Shown: piece by piece, positions 43,745 to 55,845 of the stretch | How positions within the stretch are numbered: position 1 is the stretch's first letter | Layout: each line of letters starts with the position of its first letter | NCBI GenBank assembly: GCA_039090855.1 | Contig: CM077011.1 | Location: 40,505,501-40,569,500, forward strand | Reading direction: 5' to 3' | Length of the DNA: 64,000 nucleotides | Origin: Macrothele yani | Lineage: Eukaryota > Arthropoda > Arachnida > Araneae > Macrothelidae | The notes under the pieces: generated by a model | Database searches by the model: none | What the model was told of the DNA's origin: nothing | What the model saw: the letters and a program-made list of their open reading frames with translations, nothing else | Position numbers and translations under genes: made by a program

Positions 43745-44872
43745 AAGCAACTGACAGAGCAACAGGACTTATCTCTGATTTTGGCTGATAACGCTCAACA
43801 AATTGTTAATTATGACAAATATGCATACGTTGAAAAAGTAGAAGAGGCAATAAATCAAATTCCTCAGAAAATTATTAGGTTTGACCCCTGTGCAGCTACA
43901 GCAGCGGCATTGGGCAAGTTAAAAAGCCATTCTGCCTTGCCAATTTCCATTGTTCGGTCTATGTACCCACCCCCTGGCCCCCATGTGCCGGATTTATTTG
44001 GTAGGGCTAAGCTGCATAAACCGGGACACAATATTAGACCTTTGGTATCCAGTTCTTCTAACCCTTGTCGTACTCTAGAAACAGCTAAGGCAAATTTTTT
44101 GGCTCCGTTGATTTCCGACTCACAATTTTCTATTAGAAGTTCAAAGCAGGTCTTAGATAAAATTCGTGTGTTTAACTCTGGAGGTAATGCTTTTATTATG
44201 GCATCTCTTGACGTAACTTCTTTGTTACCCAGTGTTCTTGCTCCAGATGTTATCGATAGTATTGACTCCAGGCTGCTTTCGCTTGGATTATGCCAACCCG
44301 TGGAAACCTTAGCCGTTGTGCAGGTTTTGAAATTTATTCACCAACGTTCTTATTTCAAATTCAATGGCGTTATGCACCAACAATCACAGGCTACGCTTAT
44401 GGGTTCGCACTGTCTGGAGTTTTGGCGGAAATCGCCTTGCAATCTTTGGAAGAGCGTGTGTTTAGTCAATGTTTTACATCCCGCATTATATTTAAGATAC
44501 ATTGATGACATTCTTATTTTTTGAACTTATTCTCTCGATGAACTTACGGCTTTTTTCGAACTTACGGCTTTTTTCGAACTTATGTCGGCTCAGTTTTCAT
44601 CTATCAATTTTACAGTTGAAGTTGAGAATTCTTGCTCCCTCCCATTTCTGGATATTTTGTTACAGCGTCACCCAGTATCTCATCGTTTAACTACTTCTGT
44701 TTACCGTAAGCCTTCTGCTATTTCTTGTTTTATCACTGCAAATTCGGCTCATCCCTACCGTTATAAACTTTCGGCACTATACTATTTTGTTCGTCGCGCG
44801 TTCACACACTCGTTTACGCCAACGGGAATTCAGTATTATTGGGGACATTGCTCTTAGCCATGGGTATACCTA
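43745..44872 (+). pseudogene. PLE-2 reverse transcriptase
   Basis: The frame from QLTEQQDLSLILADNAQQIV runs through LFGRAKLHKPGHNIRPLVSS (PLE equivalent of the conserved LPKIHK region), MASLDVTSL, and LRYIDDILIF at about 44490-44520. Two compensating shifts scramble 44407-44475, where PLE-1 has GSPLSGVLV. A TGA replaces a Trp codon at 44522-44524, and a small tandem duplication (ACGGCTTTTTTCGAACTT) follows. The thumb region reads SLPFLDILLQRHPVSH. Copy A lacks 11 bp near 44808 that copy B retains. Confidence 0.88.
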
Positions 44873-45002
44873 GAGTTGTATCTCTAGGTGTACCCATATT
44901 TCAAAACCTGCACAGCGGGCTCATGTCTCGAGGTTGAGATTTACTACTCTTGCAAGCCCGTCCCGTGAAATCAGATTTCTAGGTTCGTTGGATTACTTAC
45001 CT

Positions 45003-45473
45003 AGTGTTTGCTCTGGTTTGAGTAGTCTGTGCCGAGGTTGCCATTTGGCTTTTGGTCTAAAGACTAGGTCGTTATTTTCTTTCATTTGTAAAGATCGGAA
45101 CCCTCTTCACAAACTTTCCAGATATGGGGTTTATTGTGTTTCACTTAGGTCGGTTATTCCTGATGTACCTGATAGTAGATACAAAGGTTCTACTTTTAGA
45201 AATTTTGGTATCAGGTTGGCTGAACATCAGTGTAGTGTTAGGCGTAAATCTACTGATACTTCTCTCTCATGCCTGGTCAGTACTGTTACTTACATTCCTG
45301 ACTGGAATGCTTCGCATCTGTTGACTTACGGCCCAAAGGACAAAGTTTCTTTATTTTATATGGAAAGCATGTGTATTCACCAGTTCGGTGATAAATGTTG
45401 CAATGATGATATGCCGTACCATATTTCTCGGGCCTGGAAGAACTTGTTAAATGGACTACCATTACCTTTATAA
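45003..45473 (+). pseudogene. PLE-2 GIY-YIG endonuclease
   Basis: The frame has CSGLSSLCRGCHLAFGLKTR, a Cys-rich lead-in, then YGVYCVSLRSVIPDV and RYKGSTFRNFGIRLAEHQ. The conserved YIG is altered to YKG compared with RYIGST in PLE-1, and it ends LLNGLPLPL at 45473. The domain itself is open, but upstream RT damage makes the element dead. Confidence 0.85.
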
Positions 45474-45627
45474 TTACTATTCTAAGTTTATTTTTGCAGA
45501 GGTCGTTACGAATAAATATCAGTGATGTATGTCATTACTGTACCGCCAGGCGGCGCTTTATAGTTTCTTCAGTACCATCATATCAAAACTATTTAACAAC
45601 TCTGGTTTTATATATGCTGTGTGTCAC

Positions 45628-45656
45628 CCGATGATGCGGTAGCTGCTACTGCGAAA
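45628..45656 (+). ncRNA. hammerhead-ribozyme-like motif in PLE-2
   Basis: Forward copy of the motif described at 33459-33488: CCGATGAT, stem GCGGTAG/CTACTGC, GAAA. Confidence 0.45.
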
Positions 45657-45786
45657 GATCTCGTGTTTTTAAACTATTGTATATAACTTTTTAACCTCAT
45701 GTAATAAATATAGTTCAGTATAGTACTTGAGGATATTTTTACATGAAATTGGATCGTGCAATGATTTAGGTCTATGTTTTTATACG

Positions 45787-45924
45787 ATTATGGTTTTACG
45801 ACTTGCAAGTAACACATTTTTAATAAAGAGACTTGACTTTAGTTTCAAGTTCATTTAAGCCAAAATTAATATTCCTTGTTGAATCCGCTTGCCAGTACCT
45901 TGTTGAATCCGCTTGCCAGTATTT
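45787..45924. other. junction between duplication copies A and B
   Basis: About 87 bp of unassigned DNA, then two 24-bp direct repeats (45874-45897, 45898-45921) and TTTG before copy B begins at 45925. ATCCGCTTGCCAGTA occurs in both repeats and again as part of copy B (45929-45943), as in the Tc1-C sequence at 26889. Confidence 0.85.
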
Positions 45925-46484
45925 GGAGATCCGCTTGCCAGTACCAGCCATAAACCGATTTGCTACCTCACTAGCTGTGTTGCGCCGGTGTCTTTTTGTT
46001 GATAGCACTATGTACCGATCTTCTGCAGGTGTCGTACTGCGAACACGACCTCCCCCGTGACGTTTGCTACACAGTCCATTTGTTTGAAATGATTTCCAAA
46101 GCCTTGAAACAACACTGTGGCTGACGTCGAACTCCCTGGCAACATCTGTTATTTTTCGCCCTTCTTCAATCTTGCCAATAATACGGCCACGCGTAAAATC
46201 ATCTAGGTGATGTCGGGAAGACATACTGAAAATTGCAAGTTCGTCAATTGATTCTTTTCCTTTCAACTTTACGTTTGAACAACAACGGTCAATACGCGTC
46301 AAATCCTTTATATTTCTTATCAGCGCTATGACGTCACGAACAAGTTCGGCAATCCAAAATTTGCATACACACAACACGTCTTACTGTATCCCGCACTTAT
46401 GCTAATTTCCACATTTTCCTGCCTTCCATTTTATGGTTGTTATCGTTGCTATTGTCATCCGTCCTTAGCAATTGTCCGGCAGTG
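45925..46484 (-). pseudogene. Tc1-C, N-terminal part only (copy B)
   Basis: Contains the transposase start (ATG 46222-46224) and DNA-binding domain to AGTGKRIS, then runs into the junction repeats. The right terminal repeat ends at 46484 before TA. The catalytic domain is absent. Confidence 0.92.
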
Positions 46485-46486
46485 TA

Positions 46487-46680
46487 CTAGAGGTAGATCT
46501 CAACTGAGACCAATTTTTCCCAGGACTCAGTATGTTAAACAGTCGCAAAGTTATTCTGGGTCTCAATTTTGGAATCCTTTAAGTCACGATCTTACAATAA
46601 TAAATAATTTCAATCTGATGAAGAATCCGAGGCTGTCGTATGCACGATTGAATAGTTAAAATCTTGAATTTAAAAAATGA
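46487..46680 (+). pseudogene. AT-rich non-LTR element, 3' end (copy B)
   Basis: Same as 27447-27640. Confidence 0.85.
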
Positions 46681-47671
46681 TATTTATTTACAAGTCAAAA
46701 TCAGTACACTGGCAAGCAGTTTCGAGGCTACTTTAGCCTCATCATCGGGCCCAATTGCGCGAAAGGATGGTTACAGGCATTCATATACAATCATGGAACA
46801 ACAAATGGTGTTGCCAAACTAGAAATGGCATATTACAAATAATTATATGTAAATTAAACTCACGTATCTGGAGATCCAACAGGTGAAGCATTTAGCTGGT
46901 TCAACATCAGAGTTACCCGCCCTTGGACTCTGCTGTTGAACCAGCTAAATAAACAGAATTGAATTGAATTGACGTATTTATTTCCATGGGATTTTTTTTT
47001 TTCAGGTTCAGTTAAGGTATCTTATTGCAAAGGGATTTTTGCTTTCGAAAAAGTGAAATTAGAAAATGATTTAAAAAAAAACGTTAATGCAATATTTAAT
47101 AAATATCAGATATGAAAGAATAAACCCAGTTAAAAAGAGTTGAGAGGGTAACGGTGTTAACTGTAGAGACATTAGAAGATCAGCCATCAAATTTAGAATG
47201 AAAATCATTTTTCGCATAGCGAAACGGCATGTGTGACGTCAGGTGCGTATATAATTTTCTTTTCTTTTTTTTTTCTTCTGCGGGAGCCGACAAAACTGGA
47301 AGTTTTTGAAATTCACTAGGGCAAAATAGGAGTTCATGAAAAATATAATAAAAAATTAATGCATTTTTTTTCTGACATATGCTGTTGCTCTTTTTTTTTT
47401 GTTTTTCAAATTTAAATATCATTTAAAAAAAAATCGTAAAACTAATGAAACACTTTCTGCGAAGGTCATGGTCTCTTGCTTCCCTGCCCTTCTTAGATGT
47501 CACCCCTGTGGGACATAAGTGTATCAATAAGATTTAAGGTATTGTGGTCACTTACTCTGAGTAGTGTGCTGCCATCTTTTGAGGAAAAATTCACATACTA
47601 ACGAATTTATTGTTGTTTGTGTTTATAAAATAAAATGAGTTTTCTGCGCAGTTCTTTCACGTGTAATCATT
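46681..47671. other. non-coding, copy B of 27641-28629
   Basis: Carries the hammerhead-like motif (46720-46749, reverse) and the 24-bp hairpin (46892-46952). No gene seen. Confidence 0.5.
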
Positions 47672-47679
47672 GCTGCATG

Positions 47680-48809
47680 CAGGGCCGGCTGGACCATAGG
47701 GGCAACCGGGGCGGTCACCCCGGGCCCCGCGCCTTTAGGGGGCCCAGCAGTTTAGAAAACAAAATAATTTTCGGTAAAAAAAATGTAACTACATTTTTTT
47801 GTAACCTTTGGGACGCAAGGCCCTTAAAAATATATTTTTGAAGTTTTTTGTTTGCTTCCAATCTCCCCATTTTTGAATAGATTATCCCACCTGTTCGTCG
47901 TACGGACACTGAGATTTGCAGATTTGAAATGATTTTTGTAACCACCTTAGTCTTTTCCGCATTCATGAAATAGCAAATTAAATTTCATCATTCTGTGGTC
48001 CCCTTCTTTTATATATCCAACAATTTGTGTGAAAACCTGATACTTAAATTTAAGGTAATAAAAAGAACAATATCCAAGAGACTTTCGGAGGCCGCCCCGG
48101 TGGCGCAGTGGTCTAAGGCGCTGGCCTCTGATCATTCGTCCGTGAGGGGTCCGGGTTCGAATCCCGGTGAGGCATGGATGTTGTGTTTGTCTTACGGCAC
48201 TGGCTCTCTCCCTTCCCTGGAACCAGTGACCCTAAATTAGGGACGGGCGACTGCTTATAGCCCATTGAGTTGCTCACGGTGGTCGTTAAACCTCCAATCA
48301 AAAAAAAAAAAAAAAAAAAAAAGAGACTTTCGGACTACATATGGAGGCCACTTTTCCAACATTACAAGAAATTGAAAAAAAAAAAAAAAATGCGACTTTC
48401 ATATATGAACGCGTATAAAAGTTTAGAATGTCACTAATATACGAAAATATTCGCTAAGCAGGTATCTTTTTATCATTTTGGGAATAAGCTGTTATAAGAG
48501 TCACAATGCAACGAAACCTCTTCTCCCGGGAAAGACAATCGTAGATTTTAACACTTTTTACTTTCTCTCTCTCTCTCTGAACTTTCAGTCCGTATTATGG
48601 TCTTTTTCTTAAGCTTAAAGCAAATACTTCTTTGAGATAATCGTTTTGTCTTTACGGTAGTGTTCGTGTGTCTTCCTCACGAACGATAATTTTCACAAAC
48701 GACTTTATTAAAATATGAGATTTATTTTTTAGTGCCTACAATGAAATTTTGCTCTGGGCCCCGCAATGAAATTTCGCCCAGGGCCCCACAAGAACTCCAT
48801 CCGGCCTTG
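47680..48809. mobile_element. non-autonomous hAT element (hAT-1, copy B)
   Basis: Same ends and the same GCTGCATG duplications (47672-47679, 48810-48817) as in copy A, with a SINE at 48090-48321. Confidence 0.88.
48090..48321 (+). repeat. tRNA-derived SINE, copy 4 (copy B)
   Basis: Identical insertion with the 13-bp duplications AGAGACTTTCGGA (48077-48089, 48322-48334). The poly-A is about 6 nt shorter than in copy A. Confidence 0.95.
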
Positions 48810-49286
48810 GCTGCATGATAAATATTGCGAGAGCTTTATTATTATTGTTGCCTACACTTCCATCCCTAAATATTTCCCTTCTTTTCCTTTCTATCCGAGA
48901 CACGCAGACTCATTTATGAACTTTATGCGTGCATTTAAGCATGCACATGAAGACTATTCGATGGACCCAGTTCCTGATTAAAAAAATTACATTTCGTTGT
49001 TCTCCTATTTCTTTCTTTAAAAGAAAGGAAAATTAGTCATTGAAATTTATCAGATAACTAACTTTTGCCAGCAAAGGAAAAATTTGAACTTTGTAATATT
49101 TATTTTTTTTATTTTGGAGGTTTAACGACCACCTTCAGCTATAAGCAGTCTCGCTCATCCCTAATTTAGGGCTACTGATTCCAGGGAAGAGAGAAAGCCA
49201 GCGCCGTAAGACAAACACAACACTCATGCCTCACCGCGATTCGAAACCAGACCCATCTCGGAGAAATGATCAGAAGCCATCGCTTA

Positions 49287-50295
49287 GTGTACGTTTATAC
49301 TGCAGCCTTGCTGTTGGCACATACATAGATGCTCGCTGCTTGCATGTAGCTGCGGTGCTCGTCATGGAGTATTTATCCTGCAGCTGTTCACATCGCTTTT
49401 ATTATTATTATAGGAATCACGACTGTATCTCTTATTGTCAAACAGACTTTACCAATGTTATGGCAAGTTTTACAACCACTGCATATGAAGCCATCCACTA
49501 ATGAAGAATTCAAAGAAATCGCTGATATGTTTCACAAGAAATGGGGTATCCTTAACTGTCTAGGTTCTATCTATAGAAAGCACATCCGAGTACTTCGCCC
49601 TCAATGGCCAGGCTCCATGTTCTTTAATTGCAAAAGCTACTTTTTAATAGTTCTGCAGGCCGTCAGTGATGCACACTGTAAATTTATTTTCAGTGAGGTT
49701 GGAGCCTATGGAAAACAAAGTGATGGTGGCACTTTTAGAAAGTCTGCCTTGTATGACATAGTGAAAAAGGGTGTGCTTAACATTCCTGAAGATAACTTCC
49801 TACCAAGTACTGACATCCAAGCCCCCTTTGTGTTCATAGGTAATGACGCCTATCCCTTACTGAGACACATGATGAAGCCTTATGTTAGGAAAACTCTTGA
49901 TCAATCCAAGGAGAAGTTAAACAAACATAAAAGTTGAAATCACAGGGAAAAAAACTCGATTCTATAAAAACACAACACGGTTTTTAAAGATACGAGAGAG
50001 ATGACTGCGTAGTTTCACAGTCGGTTGGGAAAGTGGGTCAATGGATGCGAAGAGTGGCCTTGAAGGAACCAATCACAGCGTAAGTTTCAGGATGCCTGTC
50101 GATGGTCGAAGCTCCAAAAACAACCCAGTTTAATATCATCGCTGTGGCAATGACCACAGCGAGCAGCGAAGAAAGCAACGCTGCTCCACGATAAATGAGC
50201 CTATAAGGATCTATGGTTTTATTTCATCATCGCCAGGCATCCAAGTGCACAGCTCGGCTATGTGCCAGCAGCGAGACTGCAGCATAAACGTACCC
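49287..50295 (+). mobile_element. PIF/Harbinger-type element (copy B)
   Basis: Same termini as 30253-31259. Confidence 0.88.
49452..49937 (+). pseudogene. PIF/Harbinger transposase fragment (copy B)
   Basis: Open for about 160 codons, because the C run near 49825 has one more C than copy A. The frame thus continues through GNDAYPLLRHMMKPY to KLNKHKS. It keeps the Tyr in place of the first catalytic Asp (GSIYRKHI), and the N-terminal and distal C-terminal parts are missing. Confidence 0.88.
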
Positions 50296-50376
50296 TTAGA
50301 CCACTGCGACACCATGGTGGTAAACATTGCAATGAAAATTGCTGTATTGGATTTCACTTTAGACGTAATTCGGGAG

Positions 50377-52238
50377 CAGCGGCGTACCCAGGGGATTAAC
50401 ACCCCCCCCTCCCAGCCCTATTTTTTTAACCATTTGATATTTCAAAAACGCCGTTTTAAGAGGCAAAGTTTTGATAGCATTTGAAATTGTTCTTATGTCT
50501 CGTGGCAACAATTGTTATGAGACATAAGAACAATGGATTCTGGTCCTTGATTCTAATTTTCTGATTCTGATCCTTGCCGCTTCCTCGACTTCATGACACG
50601 AGACCATGAAGAAGAGGAAGCGGCAAAAGGACCAGAATCAGAATGTCCCATTGCAATTAAAAGCCAGTACATGGTTATACTGAAAGTTTCTATGGCGACG
50701 AGGCAATGCCAAATTTGAATTCCATGACTTATACTGTAAAGCACGCTGAAAAGCAAGAGGTTTTGATTAAAATACCAAGAATCACATCAAAGCAAAACCA
50801 ACGCTGTAACATAAACACAGAAAATACAGAAGTCGATTTACAGGATTTCAATTTATATACTATTTGTAGACATGTTTATTATTGCTTTGGTAAATAGATT
50901 TCTCGCACACAAATCGGTCTTATTAGGATTCCAGTCACTTTTCCGAACTTGCTTTCTACATACATATCACTGAGCTGTTCTCTGAGATTCAGAGGTCAGC
51001 TCCACAAAGAAATACAAACTACCAGATAATATTTACTTACTTTTACTCTATCAAATTTCTCCATTTACAGCGATCTTGACATACAGCTCGGGCTTCACTG
51101 ACATCCATCACACGCCGTACACAAGATCTTCTATACTTCATACTCACAATCTTTTTCTCATGCAGGCACTACTGAATCTGATCCTCCCATGACTTTCTTG
51201 GCCTTCCTCTGTCTTTCCTTCCTGCCACTTGGGCTAAAAAGATTTATTAGTAAGCATCTCATCACTCATTTTTTCAACATGGCCAAACCAACAAAGCATA
51301 TTAGTCTCCACCTTGCTAACAACATTTTGCTTCATATTACACAACTGCAACCGAACTTCATTCCTCACACAATCAGCACATGTCTTGCCACAAACCCCCG
51401 TAACTAACGCATTTCTCCAGCACACAGATGACTTCTATCTTTCTTCTGCAGTACCCAGGTTTCACTGCCATACATCAGAGTAGGAACAATTACACATTTA
51501 TACACAGCCATGCGGGACTCTCTAGAGTACCCATCATTCCTGTGAAAACCTCCCAAAGCAGCCATGGCTTTCAGTGAAGAATTCACTCGCCTACTAATTT
51601 CACCATCCAATTTGTTCTCTCTGTCAAATATGCTTCCCAAATACACAAACTCATTCACCTGGCCAATCATTGTGCCATTTAGACTTATATTGCATTCAGT
51701 ACCACCAGTTCCTCTCACAAAATCCATTCCATGACTTTGGTTTTTCCCTTATTTATACTCAGTTTGAATTTCATGCAAACTTCGTGCATCCGGGACAAAA
51801 TACTCTGCAACTCACTTTTGTCCTCTGCCAACAGGACAGTTTCATCAGGAATCACGCATGCACGCATCCATAAATACATTAAACAGCCTTGGTTACATTA
51901 TACACTCTTGTCTGACCCCTGCACCAACAGAAAACCATTTTAATATAACATCATTCACTCGTACACAAGCTCTACTGTCAGCATACATGGCTTTTACACT
52001 GTTAAGTAGATTCCTCGGTTTCTGCACTGTTAAATAGCAAAATATAAGTAGTCACAAATATGTGGTGATAAGAATATTAAAAATAACGTCGACCAAGTTT
52101 TATTTTAATATGTTTGCGCGCATGATACATATCTTTCAAAAATGCACTCACAAACATTTAATTGTATAAAAAAAATTCGTAACACCCCCCCCCTTCCCCA
52201 TCCTCATAATAAAAAAAGGTTTGCTGGACAGGCCACTG
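50377..52238. mobile_element. non-autonomous hAT element (hAT-2, copy B)
   Basis: Same ends and imperfect 8-bp duplications (50369-50376, 52239-52246). The internal C run near 52186 is about 9 nt shorter than in copy A. Confidence 0.75.
51042..51918 (-). pseudogene. non-LTR reverse transcriptase remnant (copy B)
   Basis: Same as 32005-32880, with YGSETWVLQKK and WFGHVEKM in different frames. One C fewer near 51397 than in copy A keeps the second frame open longer (51234-51425). Confidence 0.85.
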
Positions 52239-52362
52239 CTCGGGAGGGAAACGGCGCGGCGGAAGAGGGGGATGACAACCGCCCCAGAAATATTTTTCCC
52301 TTTCCCGAGTGATTATGGTTTTATGATCACTATAACATCCTTTCGTGCTATGCGTAACGTAT

Positions 52363-53142
52363 AAAAAACATAGACCAAAGTCATTGCGCGATCCAATTTC
52401 ATGTAAAAATATCCTCAAGTACTATACTGAACTATATTTATTACATGAGGTTAAAAAGTTATATACAATAGTTTAAAAACACGAGATCTTTCGCAGTAGC
52501 AGCTACCGCATCATCGGGTGACACACAGCATATATAAAACCAGAGTTGTTAAATAGTTTTGATATGATGGTACTGAAGAAACTATAAAGCGCCGCCTGGC
52601 GGTACAATCATGACATACATCACTGATATACATTCGTAACGACCTCTGCAAAAATAAACTTAGAATAGTAATTATAAAGGTAATGGTAGCCCATTTAACA
52701 AGTTCTTCCAGGCCAGAGGAATATGGTACGGCATATCATCATTGCAACATTTATCACCGAACTGGTGAATACACATGCTTTCCATATAAAATAAAGAAAC
52801 TTTGTCCTTTGGGCCGTAAGTCAACAATGCGAAGCATTCCAGTCAGGAATGTAAGTAACAGTACTGACCAGGCATGAGAGAGAAGTATCAGTAGATTTAC
52901 GCCTAACACTACACTGATGTTCAGCCAACCTGATACCAAAATTTCTAAAAGTAGAACCTATGTATCTACTATCAGGTACATCAGGAATAACCGACCTAAG
53001 TGGAACACAATAAACCCCATGTCTGGAAAGTTTGTGAAGGGGGTCCTGATCTTTACGAATGAAAGAAAATAACGACCTAATCTTTAGACCAAAGGCCAAA
53101 TGGCAAATACGGCACAGACTACTCAAACCAGAGCAAACACAA
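52363..53142 (-). pseudogene. PLE-1 endonuclease and 3' end (copy B)
   Basis: GIY-YIG core HGVYCVPL...RYIGST on the reverse strand, frameshifted after DWNASH as in copy A. Hammerhead-like motif at 52489-52518. Confidence 0.88.
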
Positions 53143-53144
53143 TA

Positions 53145-53615
53145 TGACGTAGAAGTCTTTTCGTACTTCTGCGTTATTTTAAAAACATAACCATAAGATG
53201 AAATAGTTCCTAAATTAAACCTTAACGGCCAGACGAAACATGTATACAACAGAAGTCAAACTTACGGAAAAGATGCTTTATTCAGGATGTAGCACTTCCA
53301 TAACAAATCATAACATCACATAGTACTTCGCATTAAACTCTCCACACACCACACAGCTCTTAACACAACACTTTTCAAGCAACGCTCTCCAAGCAACACT
53401 CCCTTTAACAACGCTCGCCAAGCAACAGTTTAGTCGTCGTTTTTATCTCTCGTTCTTATCTTATATCACGTTCATTCAACCTCAATTATGTTGCCAACAG
53501 TATTCGTTTGAGAGAAAAGATATCACGTTCAGAGTGAAGTATAACTCAGAATAAACTCAAGATTTACATAGGGAAAGAAACTAAAAAGGAAAGTTAATTT
53601 AGAATATACGTCACA
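53145..53615 (-). repeat. gypsy 3' LTR (copy B)
   Basis: Same length (471 bp) as 34115-34585. Confidence 0.93.
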
Positions 53616-54799
53616 TCATCCCCCTGATCATTCATTTAGCTTTTTCAGATAAGAACTTTCAAAATGGATGAAGAGATTTGTTGATCAGTTTCTGTAGCTG
53701 ACTTTATATCAGTACACATAGTCTCTAGACATCAATAGTTCAATATCACGAATATCCATGGAAAAAAGAAACTTTCTGTACATCAAATTTCCATACCATA
53801 AATCGTGATAAATATTTTGTCACAATACGTGAGGAGAACTCTCATTAATATACATATAAGAAGTAGCATAGTAGTAAAAAAAAACTGCATATGGCAGGAA
53901 AAAAACCACATTTGTAACGTGGTTAATTTACACATTCGTCCACTCCTGATAACTTCTCAGGAAAGACAAAACATTCAAACTAAGTTAATTGAATAGTCGA
54001 ACATTGTAACATGGTGTAAATTTAATTAGTTGAAAAGAAAACTGCACTAGCAGAAAAAAATTCAACACCAAACACAACAAGTGTCAAGCACACAAAAAGG
54101 TTAATTATAGAATTATAACACAAAAACCTTTAAGTGATCACTTGGCGGCCAGGGCCGACTCCGAACTACTCCCATGCATTCGGATATTAATTTTTGATGG
54201 GATAGGGAAAACCCTGGAAAACCCTATCTTGGGAGTGAAACATCTTTATAGATATCAACAAAGGCAATGGCTGATATTTATGTTATGCCGAAAGACAACA
54301 TGCACAAAAGGAGTTGGCAAGCATTTTAGTACTAAAAAAATTAATGTGGCGCCACACCAAACAAAAAAAATATTACATACTGACAAGGAGATAATGTATG
54401 CGATATTTTGTCCTCAAAGTCTGTCAAAAAAGTTCTATGATACTTTGAGTACAGAGAAAAGTTCAAATAAATAGCCTTTATAAAGCAAAGTTCTGTGATA
54501 TTTGTTTGTCCTCACAGTCCGTCACAAAGGTTCTGCGATAGGTTTTGAGGACAGAAAAGTTCAAATAAATAGTCTTTTGATAGCAAAGTTCTGTGATACA
54601 TTTTGAGTATAAGGAAAGATTCAAATAGTCTTTATAGAATAAAGCTCTTTGTAGTAAAAAGTTCCTTTGAGCTTGAAAGTCAATTGTAATAACAAAAAAA
54701 AAATGTTTTAACAGTACCTGTTGCTAGCAAAGAATACCCGTGTGCAGACATTCTTACTTTGCTGTCGGGGCGACAATGGCACTCTCGAAGCTTCCCGCT

Positions 54800-55845
54800 T
54801 CACAGGCTGAGGTTGCAGGTCACTGTATCGCCGGGATGTGTCAGGATTTCTCGTGGACAAGGCAAGTTGACCAGAAGAAGCAGGGTCATCAGGCTGTCGC
54901 AAGGAAGTCCCAGGCTGGAGCAAAGAGGTCCCAGGCTGGAGCAAAGAGGTCCCAGGCTGGAGTAGAGAGGTCCCAGGCTGGAGCAAGGTAGTCCGAGGCT
55001 GGAGCCAGGAAGTCCCAGACTGGCTTGGAGACGAACCCGGAATCTGAGACGGATGAAGATCTTGTCGTTTCTTTGGCGGTCGAAGAAGCAGTGTAAAACT
55101 AGGAGGGCACTTCCGTGAACGGTGAGGAACGGTGGTGGAAGGTATAGGCTCCTTCCGTCCCGAGCGAAGATTCCAAGGCGAAATCCTGGCGGATGCAAAT
55201 GCTGGACTCTATGTCTGGATTGTAGCCCAACACTAGAAGTTGCACTAGGAGACCGTGGAACTGGAGGGGGAAATTCAGGCGGCAGACGCTTTGTAGGTTT
55301 AGATGGCACAGATGGCGAAAGAGGACGTTTTTGTCCTACAGTAGATTGATTAAATGTTCCTAAAGTAGGCAATTGCTCAGTAGAAACAGAAGGAGGACTT
55401 TTTTTTCTTGGAGACTGAAGAATCTCTACTATATTGTCCGATGATTCAGATTCAGCAAAAGGTACGCCTCTTTTAGGCACAGGAGAGACAGAAACACCTG
55501 AAGATGAAATATCAGTTCTTGTTCTTTTTAACTTTTTAGATTTACAACCAAACGGAGGCACCATGCATGAAGAAGTAAATGGAGCGATTGGATTATGAGA
55601 AGCAGATGGAAATGAACCTCGTTGCACATGACAAGAATATCCAGAGGAACTGGAAGTACTGGAAAATGAACTCCCGTATTTTGCGAAGGAAGGAGACGCA
55701 GGAGTTGAAATAATTGCAGCACCCCGAGTGAATGGAATAATGTCAGAATGAGAATCTTGGAAAGTGGAAGCAAAGACCCGCTTAAACGAAGGTAGAGAAT
55801 CGGACAGGACAGGGGTGGGGTCAATAATTTCATCATCAACTATAC
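54800..55845 (-). pseudogene. Ser/Pro-rich C-terminal extension of gypsy pol (copy B)
   Basis: Open throughout, about 348 codons to the TAA at 54800-54802, because the T run near 55400 has one more T than copy A. Composition and minisatellite as in copy A. It is separated from the integrase only by the TRIM. Function unknown. Confidence 0.65.

Larger units (their letters stand above)
43736..45786 (+). mobile_element. Penelope-like element PLE-2 (copy A), 5'-truncated
   Basis: Forward-strand PLE abutting PLE-1 head to head. It extends further upstream in the coding sequence than PLE-1 and ends near 45786, where similarity to the 3' end of PLE-1 (33333) stops (TATGTTTTTATACG). It contains RT, a linker, GIY-YIG endonuclease and the 3' UTR with a hammerhead-like motif. 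Confidence 0.88.
26885..45873 (+). repeat. ~19-kb tandem segmental duplication, copy A
   Basis: It begins inside the Tc1-C transposase at GGAGATCCG (26885) and contains everything up to the second PLE. Copy B starts at 45925, offset 19040. The offset drifts to 19025 through homopolymer differences, then falls to about 18598 after the TRIM array. The right edge is placed just before the patchwork junction and is approximate. Confidence 0.9.
49102..50324 (-). repeat. tRNA-derived SINE, copy 5, split (copy B)
   Basis: Parts 49102-49286 and 50296-50324, with TTA repeated at 49284-49286 and 50296-50298. Confidence 0.88.

Noticed and set aside
54800..55845. Host gene for a Ser/Pro-rich protein
   Set aside because: It lies between gypsy integrase and 3' LTR and falls in register with pol once the TRIM is subtracted; copy A has it frameshifted.
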